64,000 nt of DNA from Rhodococcus_F sp040656415 (GTDB lineage Bacteria > Actinomycetota > Actinomycetes > Mycobacteriales > Mycobacteriaceae), in assembly GCF_040656415.1 (NCBI RefSeq), contig NZ_JBFAMC010000003.1:124001-188000 (forward strand), given 5' to 3'. Numbering within the stretch: the first letter of the stretch is position 1; every line of letters starts with the position of its first letter. A model generated the notes under the pieces. The model ran no database searches. It had not been told where the DNA came from and worked only from the letters and a program-made list of their open reading frames with translations. The translations under genes and the position numbers were made by a program. Shown in pieces: positions 33,985 to 43,547 of the stretch.

Positions 33985-35307
33985 TCAGTGCTTGAGCCCT
34001 TCTTCGGCGACGCTCCATCGCGGTGCGAGGACGCCCCCTACCAGGGCGATCACGCCGATGAGGACGAGGATGACCGCTGCGGGCCAGAGGGTGTCACCAG
34101 TCACGGTGAGGACGGCGGTCGCGATCAGCGGCACGAATCCGGATGCCATCCCGGCGATGTTCGACGAGACGGACACACCGCTGTATCGGATTCTGGCTGG
34201 GAACAGGCTGGTCAGTACCGCCCCGCTGACCGCGTACGGATACGAAATGGCGGCAACCCCGACGGTCATGGCGATCACGACGAGCACCGGATGCGCTGTG
34301 CTGATCGCCCAGAAGACTGGGAAGGCCAGGACTATCGTTGCGATGGCTCCGCCGATCACGACGCGGCTCGAACCGAATCGTGTGCCCAATCTTCCACCGT
34401 TGATGACGACGGGCAGCTCGACTACCGCTGCGATGACAGTGGCAAGGAGAAGCATCGTCGCACCGAGACCGAGAGCCCGTTTGCCGTAACTGATGACGAA
34501 CGTCGTGATCAGGTAGAACCCGCCGGTTCCGATGAACATGACCGAAGCGCCGACGAGAAGTTGTTGCCACGCCCCGGAGAACACCTGACGTAGAGGAGCT
34601 TTTTCGACCGCGTCCTCCTCCCGCAGGGCTTCGAATTCGGGGGATTCCTCGAGCTGCTTCCGGATCACGACGGCTACTCCGAGCAATGGCAGCGCCAGCA
34701 GGAAGGGAATGCGCCAACCCCAAGCATTGAATACATCCTCGGACAGCACGGCAGCTGTTATGAAAAATGCTCCCGAGGACATGATCGTCCCCACCGGCGA
34801 TCCGAGTTGCGGAATGGAGGCGTACCTCGCTCGCTGTTCGGGTGGGGCGTTCTCGGCTGCGATCGTGACCGCGCCACTCCATTCACCTCCGACGGCCAAA
34901 CCCTGCAGCACGCGCAGTACGACGAGCGCGATCGGGGCGATGACGCCGATCGAGTAGTAGTTGGGAAGCAGTCCGATCAGGACGGTGGAGATTCCGATGC
35001 CGACAATGGTCGTCATCAAGATTTTTTTGCGCCCGACTCGGTCACCGAGCCAGCCGAAGAGCAGCCCACCCACCGGACGTGCAACGAATCCGACCGCCAG
35101 GGTGCTGAACGAGGCCATCGTCGCCGTCAGGGCGTTGTCGGAGCTGAAGTACTGCACATTGAACACCAGTGCAGCCGCGGTGGTGAACAGGAAGAAGTCG
35201 TACCACTCCATCGCCGTCCCCACGAACGCGGCGAAAGCCACTCGGCGCGACGTTTCGGGCGGAATCGGCCTCTTCGTGCCGGTCTGTACGGCTGTCGGGG
35301 GGTTCAT
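33985..35307 (-). CDS. MFS permease of the metabolite:H+ symporter (MHS) family
   Basis: 440-residue 12-helix transporter. Family motifs are VGTAMEWYDFFLFTTAAAL at the start, the MFS loop motif GWLGDRVGRKKILMTTIVG and VLQGLAVGGEWSGAV after helix 4. Relatives import shikimate, proline/betaine or dicarboxylates. Placed next to the amidohydrolase, it is the likely importer for the pathway. The promoter side faces the left end of the inserted island, 36 bp from the direct repeat. Confidence 0.92.
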   Translation of the reverse strand: MNPPTAVQTGTKRPIPPETSRRVAFAAFVGTAMEWYDFFLFTTAAALVFNVQYFSSDNALTATMASFSTLAVGFVARPVGGLLFGWLGDRVGRKKILMTTIVGIGISTVLIGLLPNYYSIGVIAPIALVVLRVLQGLAVGGEWSGAVTIAAENAPPEQRARYASIPQLGSPVGTIMSSGAFFITAAVLSEDVFNAWGWRIPFLLALPLLGVAVVIRKQLEESPEFEALREEDAVEKAPLRQVFSGAWQQLLVGASVMFIGTGGFYLITTFVISYGKRALGLGATMLLLATVIAAVVELPVVINGGRLGTRFGSSRVVIGGAIATIVLAFPVFWAISTAHPVLVVIAMTVGVAAISYPYAVSGAVLTSLFPARIRYSGVSVSSNIAGMASGFVPLIATAVLTVTGDTLWPAAVILVLIGVIALVGGVLAPRWSVAEEGLKH

Positions 35308-35342
35308 ACCTTGCTCCGAAACTCGCGCGTGTAGGGAGGTCG

Positions 35343-35665
35343 TTCAATGGACGCTTCGTCAATGAAACCCCACCGAAAAGCCGGAGAAAATCGCAATCTG
35401 CCTCGAAGAAGAGCCCAAATATTGTGTATGTGCATAATGCGTCGTCCACAAAGCGGCGGTTTGAGCGATATCCGATGTCGACGTAGGGCGGCGATTCTAG
35501 AGTTGAAGATCTGAGCGAACGTGTCGAACGACTCGCGCGAAAGGAACTCTCCGTGAGAAACCTCGCCAAGCGGAAGCAGGAGAGCCTCCCGCGCTGGCGT
35601 GAGCTGATTTCGGAGACCGCGCGTGAGGGTCGATGACCTGGCCGCGATCTTCCTCGACAAACTCG
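35343..35665. repeat. left ~320-bp direct repeat flanking the defence island
   Basis: Corresponds to 45140-45454 with only scattered mismatches plus small indels (for example an extra block near 35354 and one extra G at ~35628). It contains the promoter region and first codons of the PucR-type regulator whose intact copy follows the right repeat. The two copies bracket 35666-45139. Confidence 0.93.
35553..35636 (+). pseudogene. truncated 5' fragment of the PucR-type regulator gene
   Basis: GTG 35553 starts MRNLAKRKQESLPRWRELIS as in the intact gene at 45343, but an extra G shifts the frame and a stop occurs at 35634. Homology ends near 35665. It is a by-product of the island insertion, not a functional gene. 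Between it and 35971 no convincing gene is seen; an 89-codon open frame at 35633-35902 crosses the repeat boundary and looks spurious. Confidence 0.85.
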
Positions 35666-35970
35666 GTTCTATCATCTGAGCTGCGCAGATCTGAGCAGAT
35701 CCCTGGGTTCAGCTGGCGTTTGTCTTACCTCGACTCGATCGCCGACGAGCTCAATGACCGCAGGTGCCGTTCTCAGCTACCAGCAAGCTACTCATTGGAT
35801 CCGCTTCTTTCGGAAATTGGTACTGCCCCACCGCCGGACGGTAGCGACATAATCGACTACTTTCGTCACAAGCTTTGGCGTCATTGGATCTCAAGCCAGT
35901 AGGCCACCGAACCACTGGTGTGATTCACCGCGACGTTGATTTGAGCCAGGACCAACAGAGGAGAGCCGCT

Positions 35971-38900
35971 GTGCGATTGACCGCTGACAAGGTCGTGACG
36001 TGGAACGATGCGTTGACACCAGCCGGTCTAACGACCGAGGAGGTCTACCTCGGTCCCGACCCGTTCGGCCTTGGTGGATTCCAGGTGGCGGTGGCGATGT
36101 CCACGGCATCCCCTTCCAGGCAAGCGCTGCGCGACCTCTTCACTGCGCGCAAAGGAAAGACGCAGATTCAACTGGTCGTGGCCGTCATCCACGACGGCAC
36201 AGCCCATCTGTTCGGCCCCGACCCGCAGGCGCAATCGATCGAGCTCTCAGCCGATGTGGCAGAGCGGCAGCTCCAGTCTGTCCTCGCCGAGCCGGATGTG
36301 CTTGCCGCTACCGATCGGTTTGCCGGATTCCGCAAATCGAGTGACTCGACCGGTGTTCCGGGCTTCGCCAACAGCGGACTGTTCGCCACGCACCACCTCA
36401 CGAGCAACGTCCCAAAGCGTGCCGATTGGGAGGCGCTGGGCGATCAGGCGCGAGATCTGCTGGGTCTGCGCAGGAAACAACTCGTCGATGCGTTGGGCTT
36501 CGCGACACAGCCCGGTCCGAATGGGACGCTGTTGCTCTCGATTGACCGGCACCCGCCGCGCGCGGTTGCTGTGCTTCTCGACGACTCCGAGCAGTTCGAC
36601 GCCAAGACTCAACGATTCCAGCTTTCACCGGTCGCATTCGGGCTCGCGGTAGCTTCCCGCCAGGAAGTCCCGTGGCTAATCGTCCTCCGCAAAGACCAAA
36701 TCCGCCTCTACCCGGGACGCGACGGCGTAGGTATGGGGTCAAAAGGACAGGCCGAGACATACTTCGAGGTCGACCTGTCGACGATCGGCACCGAACACGC
36801 TGCGCTTCTCCCGCTGATATTCTCTGCAAGCGCACTGACGGCGGGCGGTACAGCTGACGAACTACTGCGCGACAGCGCGCGGTACGCGACGGAACTCGGC
36901 GCGCGCCTGCGAGATCGCATTTACGACGAGATCGTCCCACCGGTAGCTGTAGTGGTGGCTCAGCGCCTGGCGAAGGCGGCCGGGTTGAAGCTCGACGCGG
37001 ATGGTCTCGCCACTGCTTACAAAGTCACCCTTCGAATCCTCTTCCGTTTACTATTCCAGGCATACGCCGAGGATCGCGGGTTGCTCCCATCCGGACGCAA
37101 CGAAGGTTTCGATGCCAACAGCCTCAAGACAAACGCTCGTCGTCTGCTCGAATCGGAGGCGGAGGAATTCGGTGACTCGGCGACGATTTGGCTCGACCTC
37201 GTCCAGGTGTGGAACGCGATTGACCAGGGAAATCCACAGTGGCAGATCCCGTCATACAACGGCGGATTGTTCTCGGCCGACCCTGGGCGGTCGCCCGAAG
37301 GCGCACTTATCAAGCAGATCGAACTTCCGGACAATGTCCTGGGTCCAGCGCTTAAGAGCCTGCTGATCGACGTGAGTGATGACGGTGTGCTTGGCCCCGT
37401 CGACTACCGCTCTCTGAGCGTCCGAGAGTTCGGCACAATCTACGAGGGCCTCCTGGAAAGTTCGCTCTCCCTGGCCGAAGAGGACCTTACGGTCGACAGC
37501 AAGGGCGCGTGGGTGCCGGCCGCTGAGGGTGCCGAGGTCTGGGCGCCGTCAGGAGCGGTGTACTTCCACACCGCTTCAGGAGAACGCAAGGCAACCGGCT
37601 CGTACTTCACTCCCAAGGTCGTTGTCGACCACCTGATCGAGCGATCCCTTGTTCCTGCACTCACAGCGCACCTGGAGAAGATTGCGGGATACCTCGCCAA
37701 CGGTGACCCGGCCGCGGCGGCTCGTGAGTTCTTCGACTTCCGTGTTGCCGACCTTGCAATGGGCTCGGGGCATTTCCTCGTAGCGGCGGTCGACAAGATC
37801 GAAACGCTCATGCGCACCTTCCTCACTGAGCACACCGTTCCTGGTGTTACCGAGGAGCTACTGCGCCTGGCCGCGGTTGCAAAGGAAGCACTCGGATCCG
37901 ACGATGTCGCCAAGAGCGAAGTCGACGAAGTGGGCCTGCTGCGTCGTCAGGTGGCGAGACGTTGCATCTATGGCCTCGACCTCAATCCGATGGCGGTCGA
38001 GCTGGCACGCCTCGCGCTCTGGATTCACACATTCGTTCCCGGCCTGCCAATGAGCAGTCTCGACCACGGTCTGGTGAATGCGAACAGCCTCACCGGCATC
38101 GGAACAATCGACGAAGCAATCGATGCATTATTGGGCCTCCCTGGTTCATTTGCTACGTCAACTTCAGCGTCTCCCGGGGATTCCCTCGATGAGCGTGACG
38201 GGCTATTCCGAAGCCCAACCACGTCCATCGATGGGAAGTCACGCTCATCTAGATCCAGCACCGGCTACCAGCAGTGGCTACGCAGCGTTGTCGAGGACTA
38301 TCTTGCGGAAGCACGCCCAATTCTGCTGGACGTCGCCAACGCGTCCGAGGCAACCAAGGCTGAAGTTCACGAAGCCGCCGCCTTGCTCGCCAAGGCGAGA
38401 GAAGCCGCGGAGCCCGCACGCCGCATCTTCGATGCCGCCGTCGCGGTTCGAATCGGCAGGTGGTCGACCGAGATCACTCGGCCCGAACACATCACACGCC
38501 TCACAGACACCGTCGAGACCAGCACGATCACTGCTCCACTCCGACCGGCACATACGCCGTTTCTCTACCCTGAGGTCTTCTTGAGGGAGAACCCCGGGTT
38601 TGATGTGCTGCTTGGCAATCCACCGTGGGAGAAGTTACACATCGAGGAGCACCAGTGGTGGGGACTTCGTATGCCAGGATTGCGATCGATGCGGCAAAAA
38701 GAACGAGAGGCCGCACTGGCCGAGTTCAGGGATGCACGCCCCGACTTGGAAGCCGAGTACAAGCGTGATCTAGAGGCAGTACGCCAAGCCAGCGAGGCAG
38801 TTGGCGCCGGTCCATTCCCAGGCGTAGGCGCTGCCCACCTCGATCTGTTCTCGGCATTCGCCTGGCGAAACTGGCAGCTGATTCGCAACGGAGGCCGCTT

Positions 38901-40089
38901 CGGCGTCGTCCTCCCGCGCGGCGCACTTGCTGGAGCCGGACTTGCGGAATGGCGACGTGAGATCCTTGCGCATGGCTCGTTCACCGACGTCTGCTTCATT
39001 TTGAATAACAAGAAATGGGTATTCCCAGAGGTGGACGCGAGGTACACCATCGGCCTCACTGTCGCGGAGAAGGGTGGTGACTCGGTTGTCCGGTGGGTCG
39101 GCCCCTTCACGAACGAACGCGATTTCCTTGTGGGTGCGGAGAATCTCTCCGAAGTCCCTGGTGGGGAGTTCACCTCCTGGTCCAACACCGCAGCTTTCCC
39201 GTTGTTGCCCGACCCAGTCTCGGCCCAAGTCTTCCGGCAGATGAGACAGAGTCCTCGGTTCGATCAAGCGCGCGCAAATTGGGAATTCCGGCCCCTACAG
39301 GGTGATCTCAACGCGACGAGTGAGCGTCGCGTGCTCCAAGTCGACGTCGAGGAAGCTCGCGGCCGAATTCCTGTGGTTACCGGGGCTTCGTTCAACCTCT
39401 GGAATCCGGACGCTGGCCCACCGAAGGCCTACGGCGAACCGCGCGTGCTTCGTCCGCACCTGGCTAACAAGCTCGAACGTTCAGCACGCCTCACAAGGTC
39501 CGCCTATCACGGTCTGGAGTTTCCTGTCCAAACGCTCCCCCTCGACCGCCCGCGCATCGCGGTCCGCGACATCACGAGAGCAACAGACTCGCGAACAGTC
39601 ATTGCTGCGCTCCTGCCCCCCGGTACAGCTGCCATGGAAAAGGCGCCAGTCTTGGTCCAGCGCCGAGGCGGAGCTCGCGAGGCAGCGGCGCTGCTCGGAA
39701 TCATGTCGAGCCTCCCGTTCGACTGGTACATGCGCCGTTGGGTAGAACTCAAGCTCTCCTTCGAGTTATTGAACCCCAGTCCAATTCCCGATGTGAACAT
39801 CGCTTCACCATTTGGCGGTCGTTTAGTAGAGGCCGCGGGCCGCCTCGCCTCCGTTGACGAGCGTTATGAGGAATGGGCTACCGAAGTCGGCGTTCCTGTC
39901 GGCACGGTGAAGACTCCGAGCGAGAAAGATGACCTGATCGCAGAAATTGACGCACTCGTAAGTCTTCTTTATGGGCTTACAGAGGACCAGGTCGAACACG
40001 TCTTCGCCACGTTTCACCGTGGATGGGACTACAAGGCTCGACTCGACGCCGTTCTGACGCACTTTCGGTCGTGGAAGGGCAAAGCATGA
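35971..40089 (+). CDS. very large N6-adenine DNA methyltransferase (PglX/Eco57I-like) of an island defence operon
   Basis: About 1372 residues. GTG 35971 (VRLTADKVVTWNDALTPAG) is chosen for its GAGGAG ribosome site; the frame is open from 35875. The first ~530 residues are an unrecognised N-terminal region that includes a strand-rich patch (PWLIVLRKDQIRLYPG) and a helical domain (LRILFRLLFQAYAEDRGLLP) typical of large restriction methylases. The methylase core begins at TGSYFTPKVVVDHLIERSL (~540), motif I is DLAMGSGHFLVAA (~594) and motif IV is LLGNPPWEKL (~882), separated by a long helical insertion. C-terminal residues probably form the target-recognition domain. No clear PD-(D/E)xK site was found by eye. 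Coupled (ATGA) to the helicase. Confidence 0.9.
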   Translation: MRLTADKVVTWNDALTPAGLTTEEVYLGPDPFGLGGFQVAVAMSTASPSRQALRDLFTARKGKTQIQLVVAVIHDGTAHLFGPDPQAQSIELSADVAERQLQSVLAEPDVLAATDRFAGFRKSSDSTGVPGFANSGLFATHHLTSNVPKRADWEALGDQARDLLGLRRKQLVDALGFATQPGPNGTLLLSIDRHPPRAVAVLLDDSEQFDAKTQRFQLSPVAFGLAVASRQEVPWLIVLRKDQIRLYPGRDGVGMGSKGQAETYFEVDLSTIGTEHAALLPLIFSASALTAGGTADELLRDSARYATELGARLRDRIYDEIVPPVAVVVAQRLAKAAGLKLDADGLATAYKVTLRILFRLLFQAYAEDRGLLPSGRNEGFDANSLKTNARRLLESEAEEFGDSATIWLDLVQVWNAIDQGNPQWQIPSYNGGLFSADPGRSPEGALIKQIELPDNVLGPALKSLLIDVSDDGVLGPVDYRSLSVREFGTIYEGLLESSLSLAEEDLTVDSKGAWVPAAEGAEVWAPSGAVYFHTASGERKATGSYFTPKVVVDHLIERSLVPALTAHLEKIAGYLANGDPAAAAREFFDFRVADLAMGSGHFLVAAVDKIETLMRTFLTEHTVPGVTEELLRLAAVAKEALGSDDVAKSEVDEVGLLRRQVARRCIYGLDLNPMAVELARLALWIHTFVPGLPMSSLDHGLVNANSLTGIGTIDEAIDALLGLPGSFATSTSASPGDSLDERDGLFRSPTTSIDGKSRSSRSSTGYQQWLRSVVEDYLAEARPILLDVANASEATKAEVHEAAALLAKAREAAEPARRIFDAAVAVRIGRWSTEITRPEHITRLTDTVETSTITAPLRPAHTPFLYPEVFLRENPGFDVLLGNPPWEKLHIEEHQWWGLRMPGLRSMRQKEREAALAEFRDARPDLEAEYKRDLEAVRQASEAVGAGPFPGVGAAHLDLFSAFAWRNWQLIRNGGRFGVVLPRGALAGAGLAEWRREILAHGSFTDVCFILNNKKWVFPEVDARYTIGLTVAEKGGDSVVRWVGPFTNERDFLVGAENLSEVPGGEFTSWSNTAAFPLLPDPVSAQVFRQMRQSPRFDQARANWEFRPLQGDLNATSERRVLQVDVEEARGRIPVVTGASFNLWNPDAGPPKAYGEPRVLRPHLANKLERSARLTRSAYHGLEFPVQTLPLDRPRIAVRDITRATDSRTVIAALLPPGTAAMEKAPVLVQRRGGAREAAALLGIMSSLPFDWYMRRWVELKLSFELLNPSPIPDVNIASPFGGRLVEAAGRLASVDERYEEWATEVGVPVGTVKTPSEKDDLIAEIDALVSLLYGLTEDQVEHVFATFHRGWDYKARLDAVLTHFRSWKGKA

Positions 40090-43000
40090 CTCAGCTTCCC
40101 GATTTCGCGACCAACCACTCACTGAGTGATGCGGCGACCACAGTTGCCGACAAAGTCAACGATCTTTTTCGCCTCTTGCGTAAGAACAAGGTGGCGCCTC
40201 CTCCGATAGCGATTGCGACGGCGTATATCAATCCCGCTGGATTCGCATTGGTCGCAGACGAACTGGAGATGGCGCCTCGGGTGCGCCTGCTACTCGGGGC
40301 AGAGCCGGACGCCGAGTCAATTCGTGCAATCGCCTCGGGGGATTCCGACCAAGACTCTCGACGCGACGACGCGATTCAGCATCACCAGGCATGGCTCGAG
40401 TCCGAGCGCGACAGGATGGGATTCGCCCGCGTCCCAGCCGCTGAAGCAAGGCGAATGGTGGAGTGGCTTCGGAGCATCGGTCCGGAGGGCACCGCGAGGG
40501 TAGAGGTTCGCCGGTATTCCGGCGGGTTCCTGCACGGCAAAGCGTATCTCGTCGAGGATGAAGCTACGCAAGCAGCCATTGCCGGCTCGTCAAACATGAC
40601 GTACGCCGGACTCGCACACAACGCTGAACTCAACCTCGGAACGGGTGGCGGTACAAATTCTGCCGCCAAAGTACGCGAGTGGTTCGAGCATTTCTGGGAG
40701 TTGAGCGATCAATACGACCTGGCAGCTCTGTATGGCAGACTCTGGGACCCGCACACCCCCTGGACGATCTACCTGCGGATGCTCTGGGAGCTTTATGGCG
40801 AGCACCTCGACGCGGACGAGAACCCGAATGTCCGAACGGGACTCAATCTCACTCGCTTCCAGGCAGACGGTGTTGCTCGAATGGAGCGCCTCCTCGACGA
40901 GCACGGTGGCGTCCTTGTCGCCGACGAAGTCGGTCTCGGTAAGACGTTTCTAGCCGGTGAAGTGATCTATCGGACGGCGAACCTCAATCGACAGCAGGTC
41001 CTAATCGTCGCACCCGCGGCGCTAAAGACCTCGATGTGGGAGCCCTTCCTCGTGACCCATGACTTCAGTCGGTGGGTGAGAGTCTATTCGTACGAGGAAG
41101 TTCGGAACCGCCTCGATCCAGATCGAGGTCCGATAGACGCCTTCATGCGTGAGATCGAGGACTACTCACTCGTAGTGATCGACGAGGCACACAACCTGCG
41201 CAACTCTGGTGCACAACGCTCCGGTGCTGTAGACCGAGTCATCACGGCCGGCAACCCCAAGAAGGTTGTTCTATTGACGGCCACACCAGTCAACAATTCG
41301 CTGATCGACCTCGAAACCCTTGTCAAGTACTTCATACGAGACGACGCCCGGTTCGCATCGCTGGGTATTCCAAGTATGCGGGAATACATCAAGCAGGCGC
41401 AGGCGATAGACCCAGCAAATCTCACACCGGAACACCTATTCGACCTCATGGACCAGGTCGCTGTGCGCCGTACACGCAAGTTCGTCAAGGAGCACTACGC
41501 CAACGAGCTCATTATCGGTCCTGACGGCAAGCCGACCTCGATCAAGTTTCCTCAACCGACGGTTCGGCGCATCGACTATGACCTCGACACCGAGGGTCTG
41601 GCGCTCATTGATGCAATGGTCTATGCGCTCGACGACCCGACAGACCCGCATGCGCCCCGTGCATGGGAGGACCGGAGTCGTGACCCGAAGCGACTGATGC
41701 TTGCACGCTACTTGTCCAGCATGTACACGATCGACCACGACCTGCAGGAATACCAGGCAAGCAATGCGGGCCTGTTGCGATCAGGCCTGCTCAAGCGGCT
41801 GGAGTCTAGCCCGCAGGCATTGCAGGCTTCGCTGGAGAAGATGATTGTCTCCCATCAAGCGTTCCTCAATGCCCTCAGCAAGGGGTTCGTCCTCAAGGGC
41901 GAGGCACTCAACGAATGGGTTTCGTCCGACTCCGACGACCTCGACGAGTTCGTGGCCGAGTTCGACAAGGACGACCAGATCGACTCGGTCGACGGCTACC
42001 ACTTGAGGCAGCTTCAGGCCGACGTCGAGTCCGACATCGGCCTGTTGCGCGAGCTGTGCGATCTAGCCGAGGCGGTGATAGCGGGAATCGAGCCAAAGGC
42101 CCAGAAGCTCATAGAGGAGCTCACCAGGATTGCCGAGGAAGCTCAGAGAGTCGACCCACGCGGTCTTTCGCACGCCGACCGCCGTAAGGTGATCGTGTTT
42201 TCGGCGTTCACCGATACGATCATCCCCATCCACGAAGCAGTGCTCGAGGCCACCAAGGCGGCACCCGCAGGATCACCGCTGGCCGACTACAAGGACCGAA
42301 TTGCTCCTCCGATCATGGGCACCTATGCCAAGGCCATCGAACGCGGAGCGCACGGCGGTGTCGACCAGGGTGGTCGCGCCTCAACGATCGCAGGATTCGC
42401 TCCGCAGACAGCCGGTCCTCGCAACGCGGCTGGCGAGCCGACAGCGACAGACGAGTTCGACATCTTATTCACCACGGACGTGCTTGCCGAGGGCGTGAAC
42501 CTCCAACAGGCAGGACAGATGATCAACTACGATCTGCCGTGGAACCCGATGCGCATTGTGCAGCGCCACGGTCGCGTTGACCGCATCGGCTCCAAACACG
42601 ACTATGTTTACCTCGGACTGTTCTTCCCGACTGAACGTCTCGACGCGCTCCTGGAACTCGAAACACGACTAGAAGCGAAACTGGCACTTGCGGATGCCGC
42701 CGTAGGCGCAGGTGATGTGCTCCCTGGACGCGGACTAGGCTACGAGGTAAATCTTGCCGATGATCAGGTCATCGACGAGTTCGAAAGATTACTCGACGCC
42801 GGCGGTTCGAGTGCCTCGCTGTCGGGTGAGGAGTACCGCCGCCGTCTCTTCGGAGCCTTCGACATGGAGCCGCTGCTGAAGGACGAGGTCCTCGAACTTC
42901 CGTACGGCGCAGGTAGCGGCTTCGTGAACCCGGCTGTCCACGGCAACGGGTACGTCTTCTGCATCAAGATTGGCAATAGCGCGAAGCCGTGGTTCCGTTA

Positions 43001-43547
43001 CGTCCCCGCTACCGACAATTGGGCTCTTCGGCACACTGAGGACGGACATCCGATCGTGTCATCCGACACACTGATCTCCCTCCGCGTCGCCGACCCGCAG
43101 AACGCTTCCCCTGAACGGTGGCTGCCCGATGAGGTCTATGACGGAGCATTCGATGCATGGGAGGTCGCACGCGACAGTGCCTATACATCGTGGAAGGAAC
43201 TCACCGACCCCAATGCCTTCCAGCCCGACCTCCCACTCTCGTTCCGAGACGCCTACGCGTTGGTGCTCCGGAAAGGTGCCTATCTTGGACGGGAATCACA
43301 AATTGCGCTCGCGAACCGGCTTCGAAGCGTCCCATCGGCAAAGGTTTCGCGCCAGGTACGGGCAAGCCTCAACCAGGGCCGCACAGACGAAGAGCGCATC
43401 GCGCTCGTAACGAACGTCCTCGACGAATCCGGAATCACCGCACCGCCGCCACGAGATCCACTGCCAGACATCGAGAAGCACGAGGTCCGCCTCGTCACAT
43501 GGATGGCCGTTCGCGGAACACGCGGCCTAGAGGAAGTCGCCGAATGA
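40086..43547 (+). CDS. PLD nuclease-SNF2 helicase fusion of the island defence operon
   Basis: About 1153 residues. The N-terminal ~200 form a phospholipase D-like module with one HKD site, FLHGKAYLVEDE (~148) and AGSSNMTYAGL. Then comes an SNF2/superfamily 2 helicase: TRFQADGVARMERLLDEHGG, Walker A VADEVGLGKTFLAGE (~279), LVVIDEAHNLRN (DEAH, ~364), LLTATPVNNS, and the C-terminal lobe TTDVLAEGVNLQQAGQMINY with IVQRHGRVDRIGS (arginine finger, ~800-830). Such PLD-helicase proteins recur in restriction-like systems. The start overlaps the methylase stop and its stop overlaps the next start. Confidence 0.92.
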   Translation: MTQLPDFATNHSLSDAATTVADKVNDLFRLLRKNKVAPPPIAIATAYINPAGFALVADELEMAPRVRLLLGAEPDAESIRAIASGDSDQDSRRDDAIQHHQAWLESERDRMGFARVPAAEARRMVEWLRSIGPEGTARVEVRRYSGGFLHGKAYLVEDEATQAAIAGSSNMTYAGLAHNAELNLGTGGGTNSAAKVREWFEHFWELSDQYDLAALYGRLWDPHTPWTIYLRMLWELYGEHLDADENPNVRTGLNLTRFQADGVARMERLLDEHGGVLVADEVGLGKTFLAGEVIYRTANLNRQQVLIVAPAALKTSMWEPFLVTHDFSRWVRVYSYEEVRNRLDPDRGPIDAFMREIEDYSLVVIDEAHNLRNSGAQRSGAVDRVITAGNPKKVVLLTATPVNNSLIDLETLVKYFIRDDARFASLGIPSMREYIKQAQAIDPANLTPEHLFDLMDQVAVRRTRKFVKEHYANELIIGPDGKPTSIKFPQPTVRRIDYDLDTEGLALIDAMVYALDDPTDPHAPRAWEDRSRDPKRLMLARYLSSMYTIDHDLQEYQASNAGLLRSGLLKRLESSPQALQASLEKMIVSHQAFLNALSKGFVLKGEALNEWVSSDSDDLDEFVAEFDKDDQIDSVDGYHLRQLQADVESDIGLLRELCDLAEAVIAGIEPKAQKLIEELTRIAEEAQRVDPRGLSHADRRKVIVFSAFTDTIIPIHEAVLEATKAAPAGSPLADYKDRIAPPIMGTYAKAIERGAHGGVDQGGRASTIAGFAPQTAGPRNAAGEPTATDEFDILFTTDVLAEGVNLQQAGQMINYDLPWNPMRIVQRHGRVDRIGSKHDYVYLGLFFPTERLDALLELETRLEAKLALADAAVGAGDVLPGRGLGYEVNLADDQVIDEFERLLDAGGSSASLSGEEYRRRLFGAFDMEPLLKDEVLELPYGAGSGFVNPAVHGNGYVFCIKIGNSAKPWFRYVPATDNWALRHTEDGHPIVSSDTLISLRVADPQNASPERWLPDEVYDGAFDAWEVARDSAYTSWKELTDPNAFQPDLPLSFRDAYALVLRKGAYLGRESQIALANRLRSVPSAKVSRQVRASLNQGRTDEERIALVTNVLDESGITAPPPRDPLPDIEKHEVRLVTWMAVRGTRGLEEVAE

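Noticed and set aside
35633..35902. 89-codon open frame at the left end of the island
   Set aside because: It starts inside the direct repeat, crosses its boundary, has no ribosome site and shows no protein-like pattern.
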